A stretch of 46,703 nucleotides of DNA from Paenibacillus sp. 1001270B_150601_E10 (GCF_015558675.1 NZ_JADMOL010000006.1:114876-161578); one strand, 5' to 3'; positions 19,466 through 28,217 are shown, numbered from the stretch's first letter. Numbers and translations: made by a program. Notes: generated from the letters alone by a model not told the origin.

Positions 19466-20116
19466 TTATAATATTCCACCTATTCCAACCATCATCATCC
19501 CTAAAACAACGAAACCGATGGACATATAGAACAGATTCAGCATTACCTTCATCCAGCCCTTTTCTGCGGGGTCCATGAAGGGATATGGATATGGGCTTGT
19601 TGTATATTTAATATTCCCTCCCAACATTCCTCTGAGAAGAGCAAATAGCGTATATGCCAGCGGTATGACGATCCAATATACCCCGCTCATCCAGTTTAAA
19701 TTACTTTTACTTGCTATAAACAGCCAATCTAATAAGGTGAGAATGGGAACGACGTAATGTACGGCAATATTATCAAAAGAATGATGCTTAAATTCCGCAC
19801 TGCCTATGTCCCCTTTTTTTACAAGAGGAGCTAATAGGAAATGATAAATCAAAAAAGTAATCAAAATGCTGGCTGTGATGGAGAAATGCCAAAATTCCGA
19901 ATAAACAACTTGGTATAAAAAGCCTGATTGTATACCCAAAAACGTGACAACAACTCGACAGGAGAAAAACAAAAGAACCAAAAGATTACTTAAATTGGTA
20001 TAGTATAAAAACAAATTCACTCTAAATTTCTTTTTTAAAATACCAGAGTGCGTAATCAATCCTATTATGGCAGCAAAGACAATAAAACCTTCAAACCATA
20101 CTTCATATCCATTCAT
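19466..20116 (-). CDS. Pr6Pr family integral membrane protein
   Basis: 216 residues with six hydrophobic segments (starting at residues of about 8, 38, 76, 116, 146 and 190). The tract NLFLYYTNLSNLLVLLFF and the late YALLRG...YPYPFMDPAEKGW pattern are those of the Pr6Pr (FAR-17a/AIG1-like) family found in many Firmicutes. AAAGGA precedes the ATG. Function of the family in bacteria is not established; eukaryotic relatives hydrolyse fatty-acid esters. No partner gene is evident. Confidence 0.85.
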   Translation of the reverse strand: MNGYEVWFEGFIVFAAIIGLITHSGILKKKFRVNLFLYYTNLSNLLVLLFFSCRVVVTFLGIQSGFLYQVVYSEFWHFSITASILITFLIYHFLLAPLVKKGDIGSAEFKHHSFDNIAVHYVVPILTLLDWLFIASKSNLNWMSGVYWIVIPLAYTLFALLRGMLGGNIKYTTSPYPYPFMDPAEKGWMKVMLNLFYMSIGFVVLGMMMVGIGGIL

Positions 20117-20218
20117 ACTACATTTCCTTTCACATGAATTCTTTTCTAAACTGAACGTGATTCTTATCCATTCCTATCAGTTTGTAAAATATTTAATCAC
20201 ACTATATTGTGAACGTCA

Positions 20219-20265
20219 AAGCACCTCCAAGATTGCTACCAGGGAGCATACTCTTGAAGGTGTTT
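20219..20265 (-). terminator. hairpin after the yxeA-like gene
   Basis: Inverted repeat AAACACCTTCAAGA / TCTTGGAGGTGCTTT with a 19-nt loop, directly after the stop at 20269. The T run is short, so termination strength is uncertain. Confidence 0.6.
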
Positions 20266-20268
20266 GGT

Positions 20269-20616
20269 TTAACGCTTGAATATTTCCTTTACCTTTGCCG
20301 GCAAATCATTCTCTTCAATTACCGTGGGATTCCCCGTGTATCCTTCAGAACTTCTAGGTACACGCAGCAGTGTTCCTTCTTTGTAAGGTTCCTCAACATA
20401 GAAATAGACCACCTGCTCATTTCCGTTTTTATCGAACCCCGTTATATTATATATATATTGCTGTTCATTTTTGGTTTGTTCAGGGGATCCTGCAACTTGC
20501 ACATAATAATCCTTTTCAAGCAAGACCTCTTTGCCGCCACAGCCAGCTAGCATCAAAATGGCCACAATACTTATAATCATCCAAACTTGCTTTGACTTCC
20601 ATGTCATTAATTTCAT
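20269..20616 (-). CDS. yxeA: YxeA family (DUF1093) lipoprotein
   Basis: 115 residues from the ATG at 20616, the same length as B. subtilis YxeA. Lipobox LAGC at 23-26 after a membrane segment, so it is probably a lipoprotein. The body carries KDYYVQV...YIYNITGFDKNGNEQVVYFY and the final LPAKVKEIF of the DUF1093 OB-fold family. It is the last gene after the yxdJKLM-like genes, exactly as in the B. subtilis yxdJKLM-yxeA operon, 72 bp behind the permease. Its role in that system is unknown. An AGGAGAG site lies upstream of the start. Confidence 0.87.
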   Translation of the reverse strand: MKLMTWKSKQVWMIISIVAILMLAGCGGKEVLLEKDYYVQVAGSPEQTKNEQQYIYNITGFDKNGNEQVVYFYVEEPYKEGTLLRVPRSSEGYTGNPTVIEENDLPAKVKEIFKR

Positions 20617-20688
20617 TCTCGGTTCTCTCTCCTTTATGCCCATGCTTCCTATTATTCTCTACGGTGTGGCCTATCTGACCATCAGCTC

Positions 20689-22536
20689 TTAGCCCATAAG
20701 CTTCTTCAAATATTCACGGCGTATGATCCAGAAGCTGACCAAAAATAGAAGGGAAAAGATTCCTAGCCCCAACACCGTCACCTGGAACATCGTCGTCGAT
20801 ATCTTATTACTCATAAAGCCCATTGCAGCCAGCAGAATGCCGGATGCGAATACAAACGGGATAAAAATAAGCATAGCCAGTTCCTTTGTTACAATTGCAG
20901 CTAGTTCTTTCAAGGAAAGTCCAATTTTACGGATTCCGGCATATTTTATCCTCTCCCCTTCAAGCGAGGTTTGCAGGTGGAAATAAACAATGCTCATCGC
21001 AGCGCTCAAAAAGATGAGGCTGAGCATAAAGCCAATAAAGAACATGATGCTTTTCGTGAACTTTTCGGCCTCGTATAAATCGATCTTCGAAGCGACCAAG
21101 TGCTGATCCGCAACGGTGGATACCTGTGCTAGAAGCTTGTCCACGACATCGCCTTTATCCATCCAGTTCTCCACTTCATAGGCGAATACCTCATACTCTG
21201 GGTAATCAATCGTGCTATAGATCGAATCGTGGACGACATAATACACATTTCGCAATCCGGTTGAGAATATATTTTGCTCTTCCATTCCGGCATACTTCAG
21301 ATCCCCGAATGCGTAGTTATGAATAGATTCAATAGTTGGGCGAATGCCTTCATGTCCTGCAGCTACATAATATTCGTTGTCCTTTAGCTGAATCGGCTTA
21401 TGCAAGCCAAGCGCATTATAGTTCGATACGGACATGAACCCGATCCAGTGCTCGTCATCCACTTTGTAGGCGGAATGGTACGCATCATAGCCTCCCGTGC
21501 CTTCGAAGGTCGTTTCAATGAAAGCAATATCCTTCTTCTTCGATTCTGGTGCATTGCCTGGAAGTGAAACATATTGGAAGCTGTACGGATATTGAGCTTC
21601 TGTTCTCGCTTTTACATTGAAGTAAGAGCTGTACAAGACACTTGTGCATACAAACACACCAAGCAGCAGGATGGTCAAAAGAAACATGATGTGAGCATGC
21701 GAGCGCCCTTTTGCCTTTAAGTTGGAGACGAGCAGCAGATTGGTCTTCTGAAGATATGAGGATCTTCTTTGCAGGGCAAGAATACCACCTCGCATGCCTT
21801 GCGTGACAATAAAGTAGATGGCTGACAACGTACTAATAAAGAAGGCCATGTACCCAATTAAGCCAAGAGATTCCATCCAGCTTAATTCCATAAACAAGGA
21901 GATACCCAGTATGCCGCTGATGATGATAGACAGTACAAGCATTAGTGGTGAAGACGCGATTCGTTTCTCTTGCACAACATCTGCCTTGACCAACTGGACA
22001 ATTTGTTCTTTTTTGATCAAGCGCGATATGAAGGTTGAGACGACCAAAAACAAAGCCGTAAATAATCCAATCGTTAACAATATGGAGGCAATGGGCAGAT
22101 ACATGCCGAAGCTGTCTGCACGCAATACCTTTTTGGCCAACATGAGAAACAATGGTGCGATAATCATCCCGATTCCCAATGCCGTGATGATCGCTGCCGC
22201 AGCAATAAGCATATTTTCCCTAAAGACCATTGTGCGAATTTGCTTGGTGGATGCTCCTGTCATCATGAAAATACCAAGAGTTTTCATTTTCTTTTTCAAA
22301 AATGCGTACATCGAATAGACGATAAAGATAAATGAAAAGAGGTAGATGAACAGGCTGGCAAGCAGCATTGTCAGCCCCAATGTGCTGGTACGATCAATCT
22401 CAGCCATCATGGGATGAAGAGCTGTAGTCGAAAATAAGAAAAAGATCAAAATGGAAAAGACACTGCTTAGAAAATAAGAGATATACGTTGCTTTATCCCG
22501 TAAAATATTTTGGATGACAATGTGATTAAACTTCAT
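20689..22536 (-). CDS. yxdM: BceB-type ABC transporter permease (YxdM-like)
   Basis: 615 residues, like YxdM (622). FtsX-type permease: one helix near 20, a cluster of three near 50-160, more at 190-290, a large outside loop at about 320-500 and three helices at the end. The large extracellular domain between helices 7 and 8 is the hallmark of BceB-type transporters that bind peptide antibiotics and signal to a partner kinase. I chose the ATG at 22536 (MKFNHIVIQNILRDK); the gene overlaps the end of the ATPase gene by 11 nt, implying translational coupling. Confidence 0.93.
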   Translation of the reverse strand: MKFNHIVIQNILRDKATYISYFLSSVFSILIFFLFSTTALHPMMAEIDRTSTLGLTMLLASLFIYLFSFIFIVYSMYAFLKKKMKTLGIFMMTGASTKQIRTMVFRENMLIAAAAIITALGIGMIIAPLFLMLAKKVLRADSFGMYLPIASILLTIGLFTALFLVVSTFISRLIKKEQIVQLVKADVVQEKRIASSPLMLVLSIIISGILGISLFMELSWMESLGLIGYMAFFISTLSAIYFIVTQGMRGGILALQRRSSYLQKTNLLLVSNLKAKGRSHAHIMFLLTILLLGVFVCTSVLYSSYFNVKARTEAQYPYSFQYVSLPGNAPESKKKDIAFIETTFEGTGGYDAYHSAYKVDDEHWIGFMSVSNYNALGLHKPIQLKDNEYYVAAGHEGIRPTIESIHNYAFGDLKYAGMEEQNIFSTGLRNVYYVVHDSIYSTIDYPEYEVFAYEVENWMDKGDVVDKLLAQVSTVADQHLVASKIDLYEAEKFTKSIMFFIGFMLSLIFLSAAMSIVYFHLQTSLEGERIKYAGIRKIGLSLKELAAIVTKELAMLIFIPFVFASGILLAAMGFMSNKISTTMFQVTVLGLGIFSLLFLVSFWIIRREYLKKLMG

Positions 22537-23287
22537 TTTGACCACCACCCAAAAACGTCAGTGTGTCCATGATTTCTTGATAAAAATGCTGCTTGTTATT
22601 GCCTCGATGTATTTGATTATAAAGAATGCCGTCTTTAATAAAGATGACACGATGAGCAAAACTAGCCACATAAGCATCGTGCGTAACCATTAAGATCGCC
22701 GTATGGTAGGCTCGGTTAATGGATTCGAACAGACCCATGACATCGTTAACCGCCTTCGAATCAAGGTTGCCCGTCGGTTCATCTGCCAGCAATAAGCCAG
22801 GCTCGTGTATGACTGCTCTAGCGATCGCAACGCGCTGCTTCTGACCTCCAGAAATTTCAAAGGTCCGTTTCTTTAGAATTTGCTCAATACCCAGAAACTC
22901 AACCACCTTCGCTAAACGCTTCATCATCTCTTCCTCTTGCATGGAGTCAAGTGCTAATGGCAGTAAAATATTTTCTTCCACGGTTAGCGTGTGAACCAGA
23001 TTGAAGTCCTGAAAGACAAAGCCTAATTCCGTCCGACGAAACTTTGCCAGCTCTTCATCATTCAATTCAAACGGGTTTTTGGAATTGATGGTTACCGTTC
23101 CATGCGTAGGGCGATCAATGATGGAAATGCAGTTCAAGAACGTCGTTTTCCCGCTCCCCGATGGTCCCATAACCGCAACAAATTCATTTTTGTTCAAGTG
23201 AAAATCAATGCCTTTTAATGCTTTGAAGGTAACTTCTCCTGTGTATTCTTTCTGCAGCTGCTTTACTTCTAATATCGTTTGTGTCAT
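22526..23287 (-). CDS. yxdL: BceA-type ABC transporter ATPase (YxdL-like)
   Basis: 253 residues. Walker A GPSGSGKTT at 41-49, signature ISGGQKQRVAIARA, Walker B LLLADEPTGNLD, and an MTHD switch. It is of the MacB/BceA type. With the permease it forms a transporter that removes peptide antibiotics from their targets. GGAG lies 9 nt before the ATG. The gene starts a transcript controlled by the BceR-type box at 23361-23400, 100 bp after the kinase gene. Confidence 0.95.
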   Translation of the reverse strand: MTQTILEVKQLQKEYTGEVTFKALKGIDFHLNKNEFVAVMGPSGSGKTTFLNCISIIDRPTHGTVTINSKNPFELNDEELAKFRRTELGFVFQDFNLVHTLTVEENILLPLALDSMQEEEMMKRLAKVVEFLGIEQILKKRTFEISGGQKQRVAIARAVIHEPGLLLADEPTGNLDSKAVNDVMGLFESINRAYHTAILMVTHDAYVASFAHRVIFIKDGILYNQIHRGNNKQHFYQEIMDTLTFLGGGQNEV

Positions 23288-23319
23288 TCGTTGCTACTCC
23301 TTTTATTGTGCGTTGCTTA

Positions 23320-23325
23320 AAGTAT
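23320..23325 (-). promoter_or_regulatory. -10 of the yxdLM-yxeA promoter
   Basis: TATACT on the minus strand, with no good -35 at 17 nt. That fits a promoter that needs the response regulator bound at 23361-23400. Confidence 0.5.
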
Positions 23326-23360
23326 AATCTCCCTCCTACCCTTCCATGAATCTATGAACA

Positions 23361-23400
23361 TGACAGCAGTATGACAGATCTGTCACATTCATCATGACAG
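23361..23400. promoter_or_regulatory. BceR/YxdJ-type response regulator box
   Basis: The perfect palindrome TGACAGATCTGTCA (23372-23385) fits the BceR-type pattern TNACA-N4-TGTNA. Extra TGACAG half sites flank it at 23361-23366 and 23395-23400. It lies 46 bp upstream of the -10, at the kinase-ATPase junction, where B. subtilis BceR-like systems have their target promoter. Confidence 0.8.
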
Positions 23401-24387
23401 CGTTCGTTCGATGCTTCTCGATAAATCAATCATAAAGGTCGTCTCGTGATTGGCAGAATGAAGCTGGAAAGGATGATTCAACGTCTCAAGAATGTTCTTA
23501 ACTAAGTACAGTCCGATTCCTGTAGCTTCCCCTTTCATTCGGCCTTTAGATCCCGTATAGAATAAGTCGTAGACACGGTTAATTTCACTAGCGGGTATGA
23601 TTTCTCCACGATTACTGAACCTTATCTTGTCCTCTTCAAAATGGATGAGAATGATGGATTCTTTGTCGCCGTATTTGATAGCATTGCTAAGAAGTTGATA
23701 AAAAACGACCTTCATCCATTTTCGATCGGTATATAGCAATACGTCCTCGGGGATTACGATTTTTGGAAAGACTTCCTTCTCGATAAAATACTCCTTAAGA
23801 TCATTAACGACTTCCTTAAGCGCAGTCTTTAGCGGAATGGCCTCAATCTTTAAGTCCGCCAACAGCTTGGTGGATCGACTATAGGTAAGCAATTGATTTA
23901 AGGAAAAATTCAATTTATGGCATTCCGACTTAACTTTCTGCCATTCCGAATGACCGTCCAACTCCCGCATTTGATTGGACTGAACGAGCAGCTGAATGAC
24001 AGACAAGGGTGTTTTCATTTGATGAACAGCATGGGAGATCAGCAACTGCTGTTCGCTTAACGTGTCCTTATACTTGTCTTCCTTCATGAAGAACAAAGAC
24101 TGAATACGCTGCATCTTCGCAGCGTAGGCTCTTTCAATTGGTGAATGCGGCTGATGAATCAGCATATCAGCATCATCCACTTGGCCTTCTTCCAGATGAG
24201 TGTACATGTTCTTGCGCCGAGTATAACGAAATACGAGGAATACTAACAGCAGGAAAATAGCCAAAAACATAAAGTAAGACAAGTGTCCTTCAATGCCATC
24301 CAGAAGATGAATGATGACTGGCAATCCTAGAAATGTGGTCAGATATAAGAGAACGAAGCTGAGATGGTCCCGCAGAAAAAGCCTCAT
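23392..24387 (-). CDS. yxdK: BceS-type sensor histidine kinase (YxdK-like)
   Basis: 331 residues. Two membrane helices at about 10-60 with almost no outside loop, the intramembrane-sensing design of BceS. H box ISHAVHQMKTPLSVIQLL near 128, N box FYQLLSNAIKYG near 233, and G boxes NRGEIIP and ATGIGLYLVKNIL. The stop is 104 bp before the ATPase gene; the start overlaps the regulator stop by 4 nt (ATGA). In this class the transporter, not the kinase, detects the peptide. Confidence 0.94.
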   Translation of the reverse strand: MRLFLRDHLSFVLLYLTTFLGLPVIIHLLDGIEGHLSYFMFLAIFLLLVFLVFRYTRRKNMYTHLEEGQVDDADMLIHQPHSPIERAYAAKMQRIQSLFFMKEDKYKDTLSEQQLLISHAVHQMKTPLSVIQLLVQSNQMRELDGHSEWQKVKSECHKLNFSLNQLLTYSRSTKLLADLKIEAIPLKTALKEVVNDLKEYFIEKEVFPKIVIPEDVLLYTDRKWMKVVFYQLLSNAIKYGDKESIILIHFEEDKIRFSNRGEIIPASEINRVYDLFYTGSKGRMKGEATGIGLYLVKNILETLNHPFQLHSANHETTFMIDLSRSIERTLS

Positions 24388-25076
24388 ACGCTTTTCTCCG
24401 TAAGCTGGTAGCCGATCCCTCGAATCGTTGCAATTTCTAACGACGATTCTATAGTCGCCAGCTTTTTTCGCAGTCTAACAATATTCACGGTCAATGTATT
24501 TTCCTCCACAAATACATCCTCATCCCAAATGGCGGATAGAAGCTGCTGTCTTGAAACGACGTTAGGAAATGCTTCGAATAGCATCGTGCACAGCTTGATT
24601 TCATTAACCGTAAGCACTTTTTCTTGTGCTGGCGTAGATAAGCGAACAGTCTCCAGATTCAACTCTGTATTTCCTCTTTTCAACATGCGATATTGGGAGT
24701 CCATTGCGTATTCGCCATATATACGGCGAATTTGCCCATTGATTTTAGCTAGTAACACGTCCATCGAGAAGGGCTTTGTCACGAAATCATCCGCACCATT
24801 TTCGATGCCGTAGATCTGATCAATATCACTCATACGAGCGGACAGGATCATGATGGGGCAGTTTGATATATGTCTTATTTTACGAGACCAGTAGTACCCA
24901 TCAAATGCGGGGAGATTAATATCCATGATGACCAGATGAGGTTGGAATTGTTGGAAGTCCTCCAGCACCTTTTCAAAATCAACGACGATATGACAATCGT
25001 ATCCATATTTCAATAGATGGCTTTTTAACGTCGCAGCAATATTCATTTCATCTTCAACAATCAATAATTTATACAT
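24384..25076 (-). CDS. yxdJ: BceR-type OmpR-family response regulator (YxdJ-like)
   Basis: 230 residues from the ATG at 25076 (AAGGTG 7 nt upstream); an in-frame start 18 nt further out has no site. Receiver domain at 1-120 with the acidic pair ED near 9, phospho-Asp in LVIMDINLPAFDG near 53, and the conserved Lys in TKPFSMD. The C-terminal winged helix at about 140-230 ends IATIRGIGYQL. It would activate the yxdLM-yxeA promoter through the TGACA boxes. Confidence 0.95.
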   Translation of the reverse strand: MYKLLIVEDEMNIAATLKSHLLKYGYDCHIVVDFEKVLEDFQQFQPHLVIMDINLPAFDGYYWSRKIRHISNCPIMILSARMSDIDQIYGIENGADDFVTKPFSMDVLLAKINGQIRRIYGEYAMDSQYRMLKRGNTELNLETVRLSTPAQEKVLTVNEIKLCTMLFEAFPNVVSRQQLLSAIWDEDVFVEENTLTVNIVRLRKKLATIESSLEIATIRGIGYQLTEKSV

Positions 25077-25100
25077 ATTCTCACACCTTAACAATCGATA

Positions 25101-25126
25101 TATATAGGGTAAAAGGAACCTATATA
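25101..25126. promoter_or_regulatory. inverted repeat upstream of yxdJ
   Basis: TATATAGG-N10-CCTATATA, perfect 8-bp arms, 25 bp before the yxdJ start. The arms contain AT-rich -10-like tracts, so it may overlap the promoter as an operator. The remaining 240 bp up to the ABC operon hold only the terminator listed next. Confidence 0.45.
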
Positions 25127-25264
25127 AGTCTACCCTTTCCGCATTATTTTTTCCAATCGATCTCCTATGCAGCCGCTAAATAATTCCGAGTGTATGCTTA
25201 TATCTGGTCGTTAGTATTTCTGAAGCCGCTATTTTACTTGATCGGCAATTCACCTTCTATAATC

Positions 25265-25296
25265 AAAAGACCAAGTGTGCCAACACCTGGTCTTAA
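25265..25296 (-). terminator. terminator of the GntR-ABC operon
   Basis: Minus strand: AAGACCAGGTG, loop TTGGCA, CACTTGGTCTTTTGATT. An 11-bp stem with one mismatch, then a T run, 70 bp after the permease stop. Confidence 0.75.
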
Positions 25297-25363
25297 GTAA
25301 GTCCGCAATATCGGATTGCTAGCGTGAGGTCGATCGTTCTAAAAATAAGTTAGGCTGAGCCCC

Positions 25364-25990
25364 CTAAAAGTCCTTTTTCTTAAACAAATGTACGGTTATA
25401 AAATAGGAAGCTATGAATAACAGGAGGATACCGCTCCCAACAAGGAACAGCATTGGAGAATTCGATAGGCTGTTCTCTTTTATCATATTCATCACAATCG
25501 CGGTTGGCTGTGCCAAACCAATAAGGATGATCATGAATACAACATTGATTACTGCTGCTCCTTTTTTGCTTAATGTGTAGAACAACGGCATGTAGATAGC
25601 GCTTAGAACAAGCATGATTCCTATAGGAGCCAATAGGTCAATGGCTGAATATTCTGGCTTATTAAGCTCTGGAAATGCAAATGGGACGAGCCTGTGAATC
25701 CCATATGATGCGAGAACTCCTAATACGGTATAGATAATAGCGGCTATGTATTTGGCTTGAACAAGCTGTTTGCGGTTAACAGGCAAGGTCACCAGGAATT
25801 TGTGATTATGATTTTTGATATCGATCATCGTGCCAAGATTTAGTGAAGCGAACGCGGTATAGATGCCTACCAGATAAAGGGACACTTCAAGATTAGGTAT
25901 CAGCGCTACACTGAAAACGACAAGATATAGCGCCGTCATCCAGAGTGAGCTTTTTAGGGCAATGTAGTCTTTACGAAGCAAATTAAGCAT
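25364..25990 (-). CDS. ABC-2 type transporter permease
   Basis: 208 residues with six membrane helices (starting near 17, 37, 83, 120, 143 and 177) and no soluble domain, typical of the small ABC-2 permeases that pair with YtrA-type regulators. Its ATG overlaps the end of the ATPase gene by 8 nt and has GGGAGG upstream. With the ATPase it should form an exporter or a cell-envelope stress transporter. Substrate unknown; B. subtilis Ytr transporters respond to cell-wall antibiotics. Confidence 0.88.
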   Translation of the reverse strand: MLNLLRKDYIALKSSLWMTALYLVVFSVALIPNLEVSLYLVGIYTAFASLNLGTMIDIKNHNHKFLVTLPVNRKQLVQAKYIAAIIYTVLGVLASYGIHRLVPFAFPELNKPEYSAIDLLAPIGIMLVLSAIYMPLFYTLSKKGAAVINVVFMIILIGLAQPTAIVMNMIKENSLSNSPMLFLVGSGILLLFIASYFITVHLFKKKDF

Positions 25991-26849
25991 GAATGAACCC
26001 TCCCTTTGCTGTGAAGTACATAATGTCTTCTAAGCTTGCTTTGTCTAGGATCACATAATCGCCAAACAATTGTGCTGCCTTTTCCCTATCCGCGACCAAC
26101 CCTTCAAAACCTACCGCTGTCTCGCGCAAGCCGACGAACACCTTTCGAATATCGGAATCAAGCAGCTGCGAGTCACCTTTTACAATGGCGTATCTCTCGA
26201 GAAGAGAATCCTTTGTGTCACTAAATACGAACTTTCCTCGATTGATAAACGTAATGTAGTCTGCGATGCGATCCAAGTCTGTCGTGATATGGGTCGAGAA
26301 AATGATGGATTTGTGCTCATCCTGCATAATATCCGCAAGCAGATCGAGCATTTCTCTTCGAAACACAGGATCAAGACCAGAAGTCGGTTCATCCATAATA
26401 AGCAGTTCTGCTTCATGTGACAAAGCAACAGCTAGGGCAAACTTCACTTTCATGCCTTTGGACAAATTTTCGATTTTCATCTTAGGCGATAGTTCGAACT
26501 GCTCTAGATAACGGTTAAACTTTTTATCGTTCCACTTTTTATAGAAAGGCGCGATCATCTGATTCATGTCTCGAATCGTAAGATGCTCATAGTAGAAGCA
26601 ATCGTCGGACACCACACCGATGCGCTGCTTAATGTCCACTTCTTGTGCCGGCATATCGCAGCCAAATATCGTAACAGTCCCAGAATCTGGACGGACCATG
26701 CCAAGCATCATCTTGATCAAGGTGCTTTTACCAACGCCATTTGGACCAATGAGTCCTGTGATATAGCCCTTTTTCACGTCCAAGGATACATTATCGATTG
26801 TAAAATGAGGGTATATTTTCGTTAGATTGCGTAATTCAATGGCATTCAT
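25983..26849 (-). CDS. ABC transporter ATP-binding protein (YtrB/EcsA-like)
   Basis: 288 residues. Walker A GPNGVGKST at 36-44, signature LSKGMKVKFALAVAL, Walker B LLIMDEPTSGLD and H-loop FSTHIT; about 60 extra residues at the C-terminus, as in YtrB-like ATPases. Its start overlaps the regulator stop by 4 nt (ATGA) and its end overlaps the permease start, so the three genes are translationally coupled. Confidence 0.93.
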   Translation of the reverse strand: MNAIELRNLTKIYPHFTIDNVSLDVKKGYITGLIGPNGVGKSTLIKMMLGMVRPDSGTVTIFGCDMPAQEVDIKQRIGVVSDDCFYYEHLTIRDMNQMIAPFYKKWNDKKFNRYLEQFELSPKMKIENLSKGMKVKFALAVALSHEAELLIMDEPTSGLDPVFRREMLDLLADIMQDEHKSIIFSTHITTDLDRIADYITFINRGKFVFSDTKDSLLERYAIVKGDSQLLDSDIRKVFVGLRETAVGFEGLVADREKAAQLFGDYVILDKASLEDIMYFTAKGGFIHA

Positions 26850-27229
26850 CTATTCTGTTCCTCCTCGAACAATAAGGTCATGTAGTCTATTAGCTCTTGT
26901 TGACTCATGCTTAATTCTTGGCTTTCCTTAATGATTTCTATCATTTTCTCCTCCAGCCGCTTCATGCGCTGCTCCCGAATGAATTCTTTATTGGCTCCAG
27001 ATACATAACAGCCTTTGCCTACAACAGAATCGATCAGCTTCTCTTTCTCCAACTCATCATAGGCTCGCTTGGTTGTGATTACACTGACTTGCAAATCCTT
27101 GGCCAGCTGCCTGATTGAGGGAAGGCTGTCCCCTGCATGCAATTCTCCGTTCAGAATGCTTTGTCGAATCTGGTTCATGATTTGGATATATATTGGATCA
27201 CTCGATGAATTAGATATGAGTATTTTCAG
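26846..27229 (-). CDS. YtrA-subfamily GntR regulator, probable CTG start
   Basis: 127 residues when started at the CTG at 27229. The winged helix needs the residues from there on (KILISNSSSDPIYIQIMNQIRQSILNGELHAGDSLPSIRQLAKDLQVSVITTKRAYDEL). The first ATG in frame, at 27178, would remove the first part of helix 1 and has no ribosome binding site, whereas the CTG has AGAGGTGA 6 nt upstream and an in-frame stop just beyond it. The short C-terminal part (about 75-127) is the small helical dimer domain of YtrA types. It should repress its own operon from the site at 27267-27285. Confidence 0.85.
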   Translation of the reverse strand: MKILISNSSSDPIYIQIMNQIRQSILNGELHAGDSLPSIRQLAKDLQVSVITTKRAYDELEKEKLIDSVVGKGCYVSGANKEFIREQRMKRLEEKMIEIIKESQELSMSQQELIDYMTLLFEEEQNR

Positions 27230-27266
27230 TTTTCCTCACCTCTTTGTCGTCAATATCGTATCTACC

Positions 27267-27285
27267 GTATATATTGACTATATAC
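27267..27285. promoter_or_regulatory. operator of the YtrA-type regulator
   Basis: GTATATA-TTGAC-TATATAC, perfect 7-bp arms, overlapping the -10 of the promoter at 27277-27305. Confidence 0.7.
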
Positions 27286-27305
27286 ACTTTGCGATTCTTA
27301 GTCAA
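27277..27305 (-). promoter_or_regulatory. promoter of the GntR-ABC operon
   Basis: Minus strand: TTGACT (27305-27300), 17 nt, TATAGT (27282-27277). Start near 27270, about 40 nt before the CTG codon. Confidence 0.75.
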
Positions 27306-27358
27306 TATTTTCTGTATTTATTGTTATAAACGTGGTCTCCGTTGGAGTCTTCATCATT

Positions 27359-27404
27359 AAAAAAGGGCTGTGGCAGGTCATGTTCTGAACCTGTCACAGC
27401 CCTC
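27359..27404 (-). terminator. terminator of the OsmC gene
   Basis: Minus strand: AGGGCTGTGACAGGT ... ACCTGCCACAGCCCT followed by six T. The stem is about 15 bp with one mismatch. Confidence 0.88.
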
Positions 27405-27479
27405 AACTTTGCGTCTAGCACAGTCTCTTGGCTCATATTGATTCCCGTCGCATTAAGATTGTTGCAACGAGCAATGATG

Positions 27480-27926
27480 TTAATTTTCGATAATGATGGT
27501 TTCTAATTTAAGATTTACCGGGTTTGCAATGGTATCTCCAACCGGGCATTTGCTCTCTAGGAAATGAACAAATTCGTCCACCTTTTCTCTTGGAGAATCC
27601 GTTTTGATTCGAAACGTATATCGGATATCGGAGTAACCTGGGCGCACTGTAGATCGGTTAAAGAATCCATCAAGATCGAGATCTCCTTCAACCTCTACGC
27701 TAAAGTCATCGAGCTGCACTCCAAACTTCGGTGCATATACTCTAGCTACAATAGATTGGCATGCGCCTAATGAAGCAAGCAGAGCTTCGACAGGATTCAT
27801 GCCAGTATCCGTTCCGCCTAAGCTCTTCGGCTCATCGATCGTTAATTCGAAGTTTCTAGAGGTTGTTTTAACTTGAACACCGTCTTGTAAATGCGCAGTT
27901 GCCTTAAAGGTTTGAACAGCAGCCAT
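27480..27926 (-). CDS. OsmC family peroxiredoxin-like protein
   Basis: 148 residues from the ATG at 27926, which has AAAGGAG at ideal distance; the open frame extends 45 nt further without a site. Both cysteines of the family are present: C56 in LGACQS and C127 in ESKCPVGDT, with the GMNPVEALLAS helix between the halves. OsmC/Ohr proteins reduce organic hydroperoxides in the cytosol, using lipoyl or small thiols. It is monocistronic with its own terminator. Confidence 0.92.
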   Translation of the reverse strand: MAAVQTFKATAHLQDGVQVKTTSRNFELTIDEPKSLGGTDTGMNPVEALLASLGACQSIVARVYAPKFGVQLDDFSVEVEGDLDLDGFFNRSTVRPGYSDIRYTFRIKTDSPREKVDEFVHFLESKCPVGDTIANPVNLKLETIIIEN

Positions 27927-28217
27927 GATATCTCTCCTTTGAACATTTATGAATAGTATTCTATTCTTCAATAACCAACTAATCCAGTATGTATTATAAG
28001 TATTATATATAGAGTGTTAAATGCTGTCAATCGAATAAATTTGAACAGACCGTCGCAATCGCGTTATCTACCATTCACCATCATGAGATCGTTCTATCTT
28101 TTCGTCTATCTGTCGGTTCTCCTCTCCTTCCGACCAGTTATTATTAAACATCGTAAATTCATTTACAATCTACTGAATGGACAATATATTTAGTTCGTGT
28201 GAAAGGGATGTGATGAA

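Noticed and set aside
21818-22318. 166-residue plus-strand frame inside the yxdM-like permease gene
   Set aside because: Antisense shadow; its composition mirrors hydrophobic codons of the permease.
20719-22536. Permease as part of a lipoprotein-release or cell-division FtsX system
   Set aside because: The adjacent BceS/BceR-type genes and the large single outside loop identify a BceAB/YxdLM transporter.
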